Virus record (IMG/VR): IMGVR_UViG_3300025127_000151 | Location: 1-30,824 of that record | DNA: 30,824 nt | Direction: 5' to 3' (one strand) | Origin: a virus | Shown here: positions 5,902 to 13,198 of the stretch, piece after piece | Layout of the letters: each line of letters starts with the position of its first letter | Position numbering within the stretch: position 1 is the first letter of the stretch | Made by a program: the position numbers and the translations under genes | Notes under the pieces: model-generated | What the model saw: the letters and a program-made list of their open reading frames with translations, nothing else | Told to the model about the DNA's origin: nothing | Database searches by the model: none

Positions 5902-5920
5902 TCGGATGAACGATGTGTCT

Positions 5921-5949
5921 ATATTAACACATTCATAGTATATAGGCAA
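5921..5949 (-). promoter_or_regulatory. Sigma70-type promoter for the micro-gene unit
   Basis: TTGCCT (5949-5944), a 17-base spacer and TAATAT (5926-5921) read towards the gene starting at 5901. It lies after the terminator at 6058-6091, as expected for the start of a separate transcript. Confidence 0.6.
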
Positions 5950-5979
5950 GAAGTTTTGTAATTTGTGTTACAATTTTAC

Positions 5980-6028
5980 ATTATTTTTAGATTTAATCAA
6001 AAATTAAACTGTTTTTAATCTAAATAAT
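5980..6028. repeat. AT-rich inverted repeat between terminator and promoter
   Basis: Left arm 5980-5993 (ATTATTTTTAGATT) pairs with right arm 6017-6028 (AATCTAAATAAT) apart from a two-base bulge, around an AT-rich centre. It sits just upstream of the promoter at 5921-5949 and could be a protein site or an UP-like element; equally it may be chance in AT-rich DNA. Confidence 0.35.
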
Positions 6029-6057
6029 GGGTTTAGTTGTCGTAAAAACCCTACAGA

Positions 6058-6091
6058 CAAAAAAAATACCGGGATTTTTTTCCCCCGATAT
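6058..6091 (-). terminator. Rho-independent terminator after the 6117-6470 gene
   Basis: On the minus strand, ATATCGGG (6091-6084) pairs with CCCGGTAT (6073-6066), one pair being G-T, around an A-rich loop and followed by eight T's. It lies 26 bases after the stop of the 6117-6470 gene and closes the unit running down from the surface-chemistry cluster. Confidence 0.8.
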
Positions 6092-6116
6092 TTGAAATTA
6101 AAAGTTGATTTTGGTT

Positions 6117-6470
6117 TTACTTCTTTTTTTTACCCTTTGTGTTCTTTGATTGATATCCCCACAACTTCGCACTGATTTTACCATTACCAAAATTAATAGA
6201 CTTTAAATCACCTTTAAACTTATCATAATACATATCGAACAACGAAGTACGACTGCCTCTTGTTAAATCATATCTCAATTCACCATCTGCCATGTATGAT
6301 ACAACTTGTGCATCATTAGGTGCATTATTAGTCATCGCTTCTTTATATGTGACGTTTGTCAAAAGAATTTCACAACCATACTCTGCCTTTGTATTTTCTT
6401 TTTCAGTTGGTGTCCAAAATTCCATCTTTGATTTTGCCTTTGGTTTTGCCTTAAGTTCTGGTTTTGACAT
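6117..6470 (-). CDS. Conserved phage protein of unknown function (117 aa)
   Basis: The product has a Lys/Pro-rich start (SKPELKAKPKAKSK), then EFWTPTEKENTKAEYGCEILL, VTYKEAMTNNAPNDAQVV and LWGYQS, and ends in a Lys run. Close relatives are familiar from T4-like cyanophages but have no assigned function. A start six codons earlier is open; I chose 6470 because GGGGAGG lies at good distance and because the stop of the upstream gene overlaps it as TAATG. The two genes seem coupled. The charged ends suggest nucleic-acid contact, which is only a guess. Confidence 0.75.
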   Translation of the reverse strand: MSKPELKAKPKAKSKMEFWTPTEKENTKAEYGCEILLTNVTYKEAMTNNAPNDAQVVSYMADGELRYDLTRGSRTSLFDMYYDKFKGDLKSINFGNGKISAKLWGYQSKNTKGKKKK

Positions 6471-7069
6471 TACGAACGACCTCCCCATTTGATATCTGGA
6501 TATGCCTCTGCAACCACTTCTTTTGTTATCTTATACACTTCACCAAGTTTTTTATCCTTGCACAGAGTTATAATCTCTGCTTCTAAGGGATGCAAACCTT
6601 GAAGTATATTAATAAACATTGTCTCTCTTCTCATTTGATTCATTGAATCTTCACCACCTTTAATGAATCTATAAAAGTGTTTTGATTCTCTACGAATTGT
6701 GGTGTGTCCTTGTTGATCGGCAGCACCAAGAGAAAACGAACCTGTTTCATGCATTTTACGAACCTCTAAATCTAATTTCTTAGATAGAGTTCCACTGTAT
6801 GTATTCTTTTCATCAAATCCTGCATATGGCACCTCACCCTCTGGTAACATGCTCACAACACTCTCATCAAAGTTCCATATCAAAACAACTTTTAATGATA
6901 GATGCTCATATTTTTTGAGCACCTCAATTTTCTTTGCCTTAGATCTCTGCCGAGATACTAAATCAAGAACCTCAAATGCAAATGGATTACGTGGTAGTTC
7001 TAAACTTGGTTTAGATTTAACTGTAAAACTTTTTGCCTTTTTAGTTGTTGTCTTCTTCGTCGTAGTCAT
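6470..7069 (-). CDS. DUF6433 family protein
   Basis: A 199-residue protein with a Thr/Lys-rich N-terminus (MTTTKKTTTKKAK), then KKIEVLKKYEHLSLKVVLIW, NFDESVVSMLPEGEVPY, a KGGEDSMNQMRRETMF segment and the ending EAYPDIKWGGRS. These blocks match the DUF6433 family of T4-like phages; its function is unknown. The reading is open to 7099, but the start at 7069 gives the usual Thr/Lys-rich opening and a smaller overlap (29 bases) with the upstream membrane protein. Neither start has a strong ribosome binding site, so the start is uncertain by ten codons. Confidence 0.78.
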   Translation of the reverse strand: MTTTKKTTTKKAKSFTVKSKPSLELPRNPFAFEVLDLVSRQRSKAKKIEVLKKYEHLSLKVVLIWNFDESVVSMLPEGEVPYAGFDEKNTYSGTLSKKLDLEVRKMHETGSFSLGAADQQGHTTIRRESKHFYRFIKGGEDSMNQMRRETMFINILQGLHPLEAEIITLCKDKKLGEVYKITKEVVAEAYPDIKWGGRS

Positions 7070-7262
7070 AATTTTCAAATCTGAATGCAATAATTTCATC
7101 AGGTACTAGATTACCATTTTGATCTAACATCTCTGGATGAGGTCTAGGAATTTCACGATAATTCATCATGTAATCTCTTGCTAACCAACCAGCAATTATT
7201 CCTGCTGTAAATAGTAGGAATGATATTGGTAACACCAATACTAATACTGTTTCTAAAGTCAT
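7041..7262 (-). CDS. Small single-pass membrane protein (73 aa)
   Basis: Residues about 4-28 (ETVLVLVLPISFLLFTAGII and on) form a clear transmembrane helix, followed by a cytosolic or periplasmic tail with PHPEMLDQNGNLVPDEIIAFRFE and an Asp/Glu-rich end. The HPEMxDxNGNxxPDE motif recurs in small cyanophage membrane proteins of unknown role. A strong CGGAGGT lies three bases before the ATG. It overlaps the DUF6433 gene by 29 bases. No signal cleavage site is evident, so it is probably an anchored inner-membrane protein. Confidence 0.78.
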   Translation of the reverse strand: MTLETVLVLVLPISFLLFTAGIIAGWLARDYMMNYREIPRPHPEMLDQNGNLVPDEIIAFRFENYDYDEEDNN

Positions 7263-7279
7263 GATACCTCCGAAAGTGA

Positions 7280-7495
7280 TTAGTCCTTTTTGATGTCAAG
7301 TGAAAACTCAAAATTAATTGTAATCTTTCGATTAAGTAAAACTAAAATCTTATGAAAATATATTTCAAATGATTTCTTAAGTTTTCTTTTTCCTCCACTA
7401 AGAATGAGTTCAACACCACGATCAGAATAATCGTTTGTCTTATTTATGTCAAGAGGCGATGACTCTTTTTTTCTTAAGGAATTGTATTGTTTCAA
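7280..7495 (-). CDS. Small basic protein (71 aa), probable TTG start
   Basis: The reading frame has no suitable ATG; a TTG at 7495 preceded by AGGAGG would start a protein whose C-terminal two thirds (YSDRGVELILSGGKRKLKKS and LVLLNRKITINFEFSLDI) looks like a folded, basic domain. It overlaps the end of the glutaredoxin gene by 47 bases, which is long but in a different frame. It fills a gap that would otherwise be empty and is followed closely by the membrane-protein gene. Family not recognised; the start is uncertain. Confidence 0.5.
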   Translation of the reverse strand: MKQYNSLRKKESSPLDINKTNDYSDRGVELILSGGKRKLKKSFEIYFHKILVLLNRKITINFEFSLDIKKD

Positions 7496-7691
7496 TGGAA
7501 CCTCCTAATTTTTTTCCTTCACAGGATACTTGTGGAAAAGTAGATCCTTCACCAAATTCTGCAATAAATTCTTCCTTTGTAAAGTCCTCTCCTAAATTAT
7601 AGACCACAAATGTACTACCTGTCAACTCTAATACTTTTTTTACCTTTTCACAATATGAACAACCATCCTTTGAATAGATTACAAAATTCAT
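7449..7691 (-). CDS. grx: Glutaredoxin
   Basis: The 80-residue protein has the glutaredoxin active site Cys11-Ser-Tyr-Cys14 right after the first strand, the cis-proline motif TFPQV (Pro53), and the glutathione-binding GG at 63-64. Length is typical. Glutaredoxins pass electrons from glutathione to ribonucleotide reductase and other disulfides in the cytoplasm; phages of the T4 group often carry one to support deoxynucleotide synthesis. The active site is CSYC rather than the common CPYC. An AATAAATA late-like motif lies upstream. Confidence 0.92.
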   Translation of the reverse strand: MNFVIYSKDGCSYCEKVKKVLELTGSTFVVYNLGEDFTKEEFIAEFGEGSTFPQVSCEGKKLGGSIETIQFLKKKRVIAS

Positions 7692-7707
7692 CTGCTTCTT
7701 AAAATTT

Positions 7708-7719
7708 TATTTATTTATT
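7708..7719 (-). promoter_or_regulatory. Late-promoter-like motif before the glutaredoxin gene
   Basis: Two overlapping copies of AATAAATA on the minus strand at the stop codon of the carbamoyltransferase, about 20 bases before the glutaredoxin start. They fit a relaxed NATAAATA consensus and the spacing seen at other late sites here, but the run is simple AT-rich DNA. Confidence 0.35.
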
Positions 7720-9396
7720 TTTAGTAATTAAGAAATTGTTAATTACGAGGAAATCCAAATCTATCTTATTAAAGGTATCAACAGCATCTTTTGGTGTTTC
7801 AATAATTGGTTGTCCATTGTCATTGAATGATGTATTCAATAGCACAGGAGTCTTTGTAACTTCATTGTATTTCTGTAATAGTGTTGTAACCTCTGGATGC
7901 AAGTCTTTGTTAACTGTCTGTATCCGACAACTAAAATCTCTATGTGTAATTGCACCAAGTTTTCTTCTTTGATGTGGTCTAACTATTAATGAATACAACA
8001 TATACTCATTTGGATATGTGTCCATAAAATAATCTTCCTGATACTCTTCGAGCATAATACCTGCAAAAGGTCTCCATTCTTCACGGTGCTTGATGCGTGT
8101 ATTAATCATCTCTTTATTTTTTGATGGAGTTGGATTCATGAGTATTGACCTTGAACCTAATGCTCTTGGTCCAAACTCTGACCTATTCTGAAACCATCCT
8201 ACAATTTTATTGTCCGCAAGATGTTTTGCAACAACTTCACATAGTTCATTAAAATCATCGTATTTTTTATACTTTGTATCTACAAGTGCTTCTTCAACCT
8301 CAGTATTATCGTATGTTTTACCAAGAAGAGATATATTATGTGGTAGTTTAACTACCTCTTTACTCTTGAATAATCCAAGAGCAGCAGCACCAAATGATAG
8401 TCCAGTATCATCTGGAAATGGTGGTATATGAATATTTTCTGTAATTTTATTCTTACGAAGCACAGAGTTGGCAAGTATATTTAAGAACACTCCACCAGCA
8501 AGACAAAGATTATCATTAATATATTCCTTTTCCTTCAGTTCTTTCATGTATTCAAGCATCGCATTCTCAAAGTTGTGTTGAAGTTGCTTTGCTTTATTCT
8601 CAGGTGTGAGATTACCATAGTTGAAATCACGACCAGGAAAAGATTCGAGTGCAACCTGTGGTATGCCTTCAAAATGAGTTCTATAATCTTTCTTAAACTC
8701 TTTGGTGTTACCATAGGCAGAAAGACCCATCACCTTACCACAAAATGTCTCACGATATTTTGGATCTGTAAGTTGAATATCTTTACCGATCTTATTGACG
8801 TAGATATGATATGCCCACATCCAATAGTAATTACCGAAGTTATTTGTCTGAGGTATGCCTGGATAATATTTGAATAAACCTTTCTTCTTATTAAAGTATC
8901 CAAAAGAATGATTCTCACAGGCAAATATTTGTCCTGTTGTGTCAAACAAAACTGACCCTGCATTATCTAATGTGACAAATGAACCTTCATTATAGTCACA
9001 AGAGAACACAGAGGAATAAGCATGACACATGTGATGTGACGCGATTTCAACCTTTGCTTTTGGGAAATATCTTTTAACTTTCTTTTCAAGTGTCTTATTA
9101 ATATAATTCTTATAGAATTGTTGATTTGCCATTGATGGAACAATCACTAAATCAATATCATTCTTGTCTAAGTTTGCAGCAGATAAACAATATTCAATAG
9201 ACTTTCTTGGAAAATTACCATCATACTTGATACCACTCAATCTCTCTTCACTGATGCTGACACAATGTTCTCCATCCTTGATGAGAGTTACACTTGCACC
9301 ATGTGTCCAAGAGTCCTCTGATTGTTTTAGTAACTTAGGGTTGTCAGATATTAAAACATTCCAACCAATCGCACCATAAAGTCCAATTACATTCAT
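7711..9396 (-). CDS. Carbamoyltransferase, NodU/CmcH/TobZ type
   Basis: The 561-residue protein has both domains of O-carbamoyltransferases. The Kae1-like N-terminal domain shows EERLSGIKYDGNFP (50-63), the metal-binding HHMCH (His121, 122, 125) and LAGGVFLN (299-306). The YrdC-like C-terminal domain shows GWFQNRSEFGPRALGSRSI (400-418), WRPFAG (441-446) and NTSFNDNGQPI. Such enzymes use carbamoyl phosphate and ATP to carbamoylate hydroxyls of sugars or other small molecules. Homologues occur in marine T4-like phages; substrate unknown. The start overlaps the glycosyltransferase stop (ATGA), which suggests they act on one glycan. No key residue is missing. Confidence 0.92.
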   Translation of the reverse strand: MNVIGLYGAIGWNVLISDNPKLLKQSEDSWTHGASVTLIKDGEHCVSISEERLSGIKYDGNFPRKSIEYCLSAANLDKNDIDLVIVPSMANQQFYKNYINKTLEKKVKRYFPKAKVEIASHHMCHAYSSVFSCDYNEGSFVTLDNAGSVLFDTTGQIFACENHSFGYFNKKKGLFKYYPGIPQTNNFGNYYWMWAYHIYVNKIGKDIQLTDPKYRETFCGKVMGLSAYGNTKEFKKDYRTHFEGIPQVALESFPGRDFNYGNLTPENKAKQLQHNFENAMLEYMKELKEKEYINDNLCLAGGVFLNILANSVLRKNKITENIHIPPFPDDTGLSFGAAALGLFKSKEVVKLPHNISLLGKTYDNTEVEEALVDTKYKKYDDFNELCEVVAKHLADNKIVGWFQNRSEFGPRALGSRSILMNPTPSKNKEMINTRIKHREEWRPFAGIMLEEYQEDYFMDTYPNEYMLYSLIVRPHQRRKLGAITHRDFSCRIQTVNKDLHPEVTTLLQKYNEVTKTPVLLNTSFNDNGQPIIETPKDAVDTFNKIDLDFLVINNFLITKNK

Positions 9397-10298
9397 GATT
9401 CTTTGTCAACTGCCTCTACAATTTTATCAAAGTCAAATATATCATCATCCTCATCTACATATGGATACTCTGCTTCCTGACCAGTAAAGTCAAAGTCAAA
9501 TAATACACTATTGGGTAACTTACATTTAGCAGGTTTCTTTGCCTGTATATTTGTATGCATGTCCCATCCAAATACAATTGGACTTGTGCCATTCCACAAT
9601 ACAACTGATGGCATCTTTAATGCTGCTGCAGCATGTTGCATACAACTATCAATTAATATTCTTTTTTCACTATGTAATAGAAGACTTACCAACTCCATGT
9701 TTGTCATTGGATCTTTAATTGCTTCTACACCATCTAAAATTTCACATGAAGGTCTTGTAACTTGGAAGATATGATAATCGTCTGCGTAATGATCTACAAG
9801 TTTTTGTGCTAGAACCACAGGCATATCTCTTGCCCATAGATATGGTCTTTGTTCCTGATACATACCACCATTGGTTTGTATCACCATAATTGGTTTTCCA
9901 TTTGCTCGACTTGGCCAAAATTCTCTCGCACCTTTTCTCTGTAGTGGATTGAATTTTATTTGTGGCATCTCACCATTATAATCAAGATTGTACATCTTGC
10001 ACCAAGATTGAACCAATGGAAGTTTTTTATTTACATGATCGGTTGTAAAATATGGTTCATTCGCAAAGATTAATGAATCCATACCTTCAACATAAGTTTG
10101 ATAATAATAACTTGTATTTCCCATTTGATACACACGATCAATAAAGGGAAGGTTTTGGAATATTTCAATCCAAACACCACATACGATTAACTCTCGACTT
10201 GGAAAGTTATTCTTTATACATTTCGCAACTGCTGTTGATGCAACGTGTTTTCCAAACCCACCTTGTACATGGAACAAAGAATATTTTTTTTGTGACAT
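9393..10298 (-). CDS. Glycosyltransferase family 9-like protein
   Basis: The 301-residue protein has the GT9 (ADP-heptose:LPS heptosyltransferase-like) pattern: an N-terminal HVQGGFGKHVASTAVAKC (10-27) that recalls the GxGD start, a VIQTNGG strand at the domain junction, and the C-terminal donor-site block MELVSLLLHSEKRILIDS, then QHAAAALKMPSVVLW and GTSP (Asp217, His222, 237-240). The acidic tail (EDDDIFDFD) is unusual. GT9 enzymes add sugars to lipopolysaccharide; in a phage it may alter host surface glycans or decorate a virion protein. It precedes the carbamoyltransferase with a four-base overlap. Confidence 0.8.
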   Translation of the reverse strand: MSQKKYSLFHVQGGFGKHVASTAVAKCIKNNFPSRELIVCGVWIEIFQNLPFIDRVYQMGNTSYYYQTYVEGMDSLIFANEPYFTTDHVNKKLPLVQSWCKMYNLDYNGEMPQIKFNPLQRKGAREFWPSRANGKPIMVIQTNGGMYQEQRPYLWARDMPVVLAQKLVDHYADDYHIFQVTRPSCEILDGVEAIKDPMTNMELVSLLLHSEKRILIDSCMQHAAAALKMPSVVLWNGTSPIVFGWDMHTNIQAKKPAKCKLPNSVLFDFDFTGQEAEYPYVDEDDDIFDFDKIVEAVDKES

Positions 10299-10320
10299 AA
10301 TGAAGAATTAGATTATGTAA

Positions 10321-10662
10321 TTACCAAGGAAGTGCTTTATCTACTTCTGCTGGTGCTGGAGGATTCTTAACAGATTCAATCCATGCCTCATGATTGACTT
10401 TTGTATTTGATGAAGCAAGACCATCTTTAACTGTAGTCCAATTTAAAATTGTATCTTGAGTCAAACTAGCGTATGCAACAAATCCTGATGCACCTGTGCC
10501 ACCACTTGTATCTACTTGAAATGATTCCTCATTATCAATAGTGAGTGTAGATGGATCAGAGTCATCAACTGATACTGTTTTTACAGTCACTTCTGAAACA
10601 ATGTTATCAGAGGTATTTAAGATTGTCAATGATGATACTGTTTGTGTATGTGTAATTGCCAT
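10321..10662 (-). CDS. DUF7936-like small protein
   Basis: The 113-residue product starts MAITHTQTVSSLTILN, is Ser/Thr-rich with alternating hydrophobic residues typical of a beta sandwich, and ends in a Pro-rich tail with PxxxKALPW. This start and the PLPW-like end match DUF7936, small proteins found near structural genes of tailed phages; role unknown. A CATAAATA late-like motif precedes it, so unlike its neighbours it may be made late. No signal peptide or membrane segment is visible. Confidence 0.68.
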   Translation of the reverse strand: MAITHTQTVSSLTILNTSDNIVSEVTVKTVSVDDSDPSTLTIDNEESFQVDTSGGTGASGFVAYASLTQDTILNWTTVKDGLASSNTKVNHEAWIESVKNPPAPAEVDKALPW

Positions 10663-10684
10663 TTTAAAATTTTACTTTATGTTA

Positions 10685-10692
10685 TATTTATG
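10685..10692 (-). promoter_or_regulatory. Late-promoter-like motif before the DUF7936 gene
   Basis: CATAAATA on the minus strand overlaps the TAA stop of the sulfotransferase and lies 23 bases before the 10662 start, the same arrangement as the TATAAATA at 5215-5222. Confidence 0.5.
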
Positions 10693-11599
10693 AAAATAAA
10701 TTGTAATTGTTTGGTTTAGTTTTTGGGGGTGGTACCTTTTGTGGTTTAATTGAAACCACTTCCGGAGTTGACCAAAACTCTAATCTTTGTCTATTGTTAT
10801 TATATAGTTCAATTATAGAGGGTGGAAGAATCGCACTAGGATGTGTGGATTTCTTCTTGAATTCGGAACGCACCTCGTGCATATCACGCAAACCATAAGT
10901 CGCAAGATCATCTTCACGATGAGGATTTTCTAGATTATTAAATGAATGTTCAAACGATTCCTCACCTAAAAATTGATATATTTTATCTAACTCACCTTGT
11001 GGATCACTCATTAAGTCATTATAATCCACGAAGTGAAATTTATCCCTATGCCCTTCTTGAAAACCCAACATGATTGCATTTAAAGAATCATAAAGAATAC
11101 CACCATCACCTAAAAGAAGTTGACAACGATTCTCATCATTGAGTGGAGAATCACGTTTAATTAACATTTCATCTAAAAAATTAACTCTTGGTTGTCCTTC
11201 TTCATAGGGATTACGATGAATCATAGTGAGAAATGATGCTAAAATCTCATCTACTTTTCTTACTGGAACGATAATTTTAGTTTCCTCTGGTTTAATATAC
11301 CCTTCTATAAAAGGCACTCTCGCACACCAAGCACGATTCTTATCAATCACAATTGGTTTTTTTACATCAGAATACCATCCATCTATAATTGAACCTACAA
11401 TTTTATTTGCACAATCTGGTTTTGGAAATCCAATGTACAATTCATTATTCAAAAAATGATCATGAGCAGTATACATCGCTCCAAGCACAGGACTTGAAGG
11501 ACCAGAATGTAGATTTGGATTCTGATTTAATAATGTTGAAAGAAGTGTACTTCCTGCTCTCGGAAGACCTGACATAAAATAATATTTTTTCTTATTCAT
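10688..11599 (-). CDS. Sulfotransferase family protein
   Basis: The 303-residue protein starts with a strand and the 5'-phosphosulfate loop GLPRAGSTLLSTLL (11-24), the PAPS-binding signature, and has a 3'-phosphate-type segment IIVPVRKVDEILASFL (109-124). The C-terminal half is helical with a Pro/Lys-rich tail. Sulfotransferases move sulfate from PAPS to a hydroxyl or amine of a glycan, protein or small molecule. Related genes are frequent in marine T4-like phages, with unknown acceptors. It is first in the unit driven by the promoter at 11621-11649, with a 15-base leader and no Shine-Dalgarno. With the glycosyltransferase and carbamoyltransferase it suggests glycan modification. Confidence 0.85.
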   Translation of the reverse strand: MNKKKYYFMSGLPRAGSTLLSTLLNQNPNLHSGPSSPVLGAMYTAHDHFLNNELYIGFPKPDCANKIVGSIIDGWYSDVKKPIVIDKNRAWCARVPFIEGYIKPEETKIIVPVRKVDEILASFLTMIHRNPYEEGQPRVNFLDEMLIKRDSPLNDENRCQLLLGDGGILYDSLNAIMLGFQEGHRDKFHFVDYNDLMSDPQGELDKIYQFLGEESFEHSFNNLENPHREDDLATYGLRDMHEVRSEFKKKSTHPSAILPPSIIELYNNNRQRLEFWSTPEVVSIKPQKVPPPKTKPNNYNLFS

Positions 11600-11620
11600 T
11601 CAAATCATTCTTATATGTTT

Positions 11621-11649
11621 ATTATATATCACATTCCGAAGAATGTCAA
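11621..11649 (-). promoter_or_regulatory. Perfect-consensus sigma70 promoter for the surface-chemistry unit
   Basis: TTGACA (11649-11644), exactly 17 bases, TATAAT (11626-11621): both hexamers are perfect. The -35 box overlaps the stop codon of the preceding tail gene, and the spacer holds most of a UUCG hairpin. It would start transcription about 15 bases before the sulfotransferase ATG. Confidence 0.85.
11631..11646 (-). other. C(UUCG)G tetraloop hairpin at the end of the tail gene array
   Basis: Minus strand ACATTC-TTCG-GAATGT forms a 6-bp stem closed by a C-G pair over a UUCG loop, an exceptionally stable RNA motif. It begins in the stop codon of the 11646-12110 gene. T4 is known to carry such CUUCGG hairpins between genes. 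No T-run follows, so it may stabilise the 3' end of the tail transcript, or terminate weakly. Confidence 0.65.
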
Positions 11650-12110
11650 TCTATCTTTGCCATCGCAAAATGACTATTAGTGCCAATCAATTGACAAGTG
11701 CCTGTATCTGCCTCTCTCTGAAATCCAAGATTTACTTGTTGACCAGATGTTAAGTAAGCAATTTGTTGATTACCCACAGAACTATTTCGATGTGAATCGT
11801 GATCACGAATATATCCATGAGCACCGATTGAAGTAGGTATCCCCGATATTAAAGCGGTAACCAATACATTTTCTCTATCTGCACTAGAGAACATATAACA
11901 ATTATAACATATCAAATAGAGTCCGTTTACAGGTACAGTAATACCGTTTGCTTGATTTACAATAAATCCCCCATTATTGAAATCAGTTGATGTGTTTACA
12001 CAATTATATGTTGCAAATGTGGTTGAAGCGTTAACATTGGATACATCGAGTAAAGATGTTGATACACAATATAATTGTCTTGTTATGTCGTCGGTGATTA
12101 ATTTTCCCAT
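11646..12110 (-). CDS. C1q-like tail protein (154 aa)
   Basis: The product shows the C1q/TNF-like jelly-roll pattern: FNNGGFIVNQANGITVPVNGLYLICYNCYM, later IPTSIGAHGYIRDHDSHRNSS and the final strand SHFAMAKID. Such folds trimerise and are used by phages and bacteria as receptor-binding tips. An upstream extension to 12215 is open but would run into the preceding gene, and its Lys/Leu/Cys-rich sequence does not resemble the siblings, so I chose Met at 12110. It is the last of three neighbouring paralogues (with 12115-12624 and 12626-13198) and of the nine-gene tail array. Confidence 0.65.
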   Translation of the reverse strand: MGKLITDDITRQLYCVSTSLLDVSNVNASTTFATYNCVNTSTDFNNGGFIVNQANGITVPVNGLYLICYNCYMFSSADRENVLVTALISGIPTSIGAHGYIRDHDSHRNSSVGNQQIAYLTSGQQVNLGFQREADTGTCQLIGTNSHFAMAKID

Positions 12111-12114
12111 AATT

Positions 12115-12624
12115 TCACTGTAATTTAAACATATACATAATAGAATTTTGCATAATTTCAACTCCTTGAGCCGAGTCTGCACTACGTCTTGTTTGAATTT
12201 TAATTTTATCAACACCTAGTTGAACGATTTGAGTAATCATAGAAGATGAATTTCTTGAACCACTATATCCAGAACTATTTAAATTACGACAATATCCCAT
12301 CGCAGCGATTGATCCACCACCAGTCAAAACAGCATCTTGAGTGTGATTATAAAATCTCATTTCTGGACATGTACGATCATTTGTATCATTAGCTTGCTCT
12401 GATCGATAGTATAATGAGGCACCAATCACATAAAACCCTGCAGATGGAACTGTGATGCCATTTTCATCTATCGTAAATCCACCATTGTTAAAGTGAACTA
12501 AAGAGGTGTTAATGCATGTTCGATTAGTAAATGATGTATTAGTTCCTATATCATCTGCATTTTTCATTGATACTTGAACAGAAATGACATCTCTTTGAAT
12601 AGTGCTTGCGTTAATTGTGCTCAT
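12115..12624 (-). CDS. C1q-like tail protein (169 aa)
   Basis: It starts MSTINASTIQRDVISVQ, like the other array members, then shows the C1q-like block FNNGGFTIDENGITVPSAGFYVIGASLYYRS, an AAMGYCRNLNSS segment that matches GAHGYIRDHDS in its neighbour, and an aromatic last strand (MYMFKLQ). Probably a trimeric virion protein at a fibre tip or baseplate. It lies one base from the upstream gene and four from the downstream one, so the three are one operon. Confidence 0.68.
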   Translation of the reverse strand: MSTINASTIQRDVISVQVSMKNADDIGTNTSFTNRTCINTSLVHFNNGGFTIDENGITVPSAGFYVIGASLYYRSEQANDTNDRTCPEMRFYNHTQDAVLTGGGSIAAMGYCRNLNSSGYSGSRNSSSMITQIVQLGVDKIKIQTRRSADSAQGVEIMQNSIMYMFKLQ

Positions 12625-12625
12625 T

Positions 12626-13198
12626 TTAAAATAACTTTGCTAATGAAAAGTGAGAACGATCTCCTGTGCACTCTGTCGTTCCATCATTCCCTCCTAGTGC
12701 TTCACATGCTAATCCCACTATAGCACCCTTATTAAGTTGCATTAACCTTGATTGAATATTAGAGGATGTAGTATGACTTGATGCATTACGAATATAACAC
12801 ATTGCAGATTTTATTCCTCCAACTCCTTCTGGAAATCCGGTTCCAGAACCATGCGCATCATCATGAGTCAAGGTAAACATACAGGCATTTCTAAATCTGG
12901 TGGATGACCATGATCCATCATTAGTTAACACCATATTAAACATCGCTAGATATATACCAGCTACCGGCACCTTGACTCCACTCCAACCCTGAACTGTATT
13001 TCCAAGATTCTCATCTTTAAATCCTCCTGCCACAATTTGAAATCCACCTATGTTTATATCATTCGCTGTTTGCCTATTAAATAAAAAAGGCATCGAAACC
13101 TGGTCATTTTTACCTTCATTGTTTGGATTAAACTGATCACCCATTGAAGTCTGAAAGTAGTATACATTTGTTGAAATTGAATTTGCGATTACAGACAT
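12626..13198 (-). CDS. C1q-like tail protein (190 aa)
   Basis: The first of the three C1q-like paralogues in transcription order. It has INIGGFQIVAGGF, GVKVPVAGIYLAMFNMVL, then KSAMCYIRNASSHTTSS and a final SHFSLAKLF strand that matches SHFAMAKID in the 11646-12110 protein. Loops are longer than in the siblings, with a Gly-rich HGSGTGFPEGVGG insertion. Start and upstream stop overlap as TAATG. A receptor-binding or virion-decorating role is inferred from the fold and position. Confidence 0.68.
   Translation of the reverse strand: MSVIANSISTNVYYFQTSMGDQFNPNNEGKNDQVSMPFLFNRQTANDINIGGFQIVAGGFKDENLGNTVQGWSGVKVPVAGIYLAMFNMVLTNDGSWSSTRFRNACMFTLTHDDAHGSGTGFPEGVGGIKSAMCYIRNASSHTTSSNIQSRLMQLNKGAIVGLACEALGGNDGTTECTGDRSHFSLAKLF

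Noticed and set aside
12111-12215. Upstream extension of the last C1q-like protein.
   Set aside because: It runs into the neighbouring gene in another frame and gives a Lys/Leu/Cys-rich segment unlike its paralogues.
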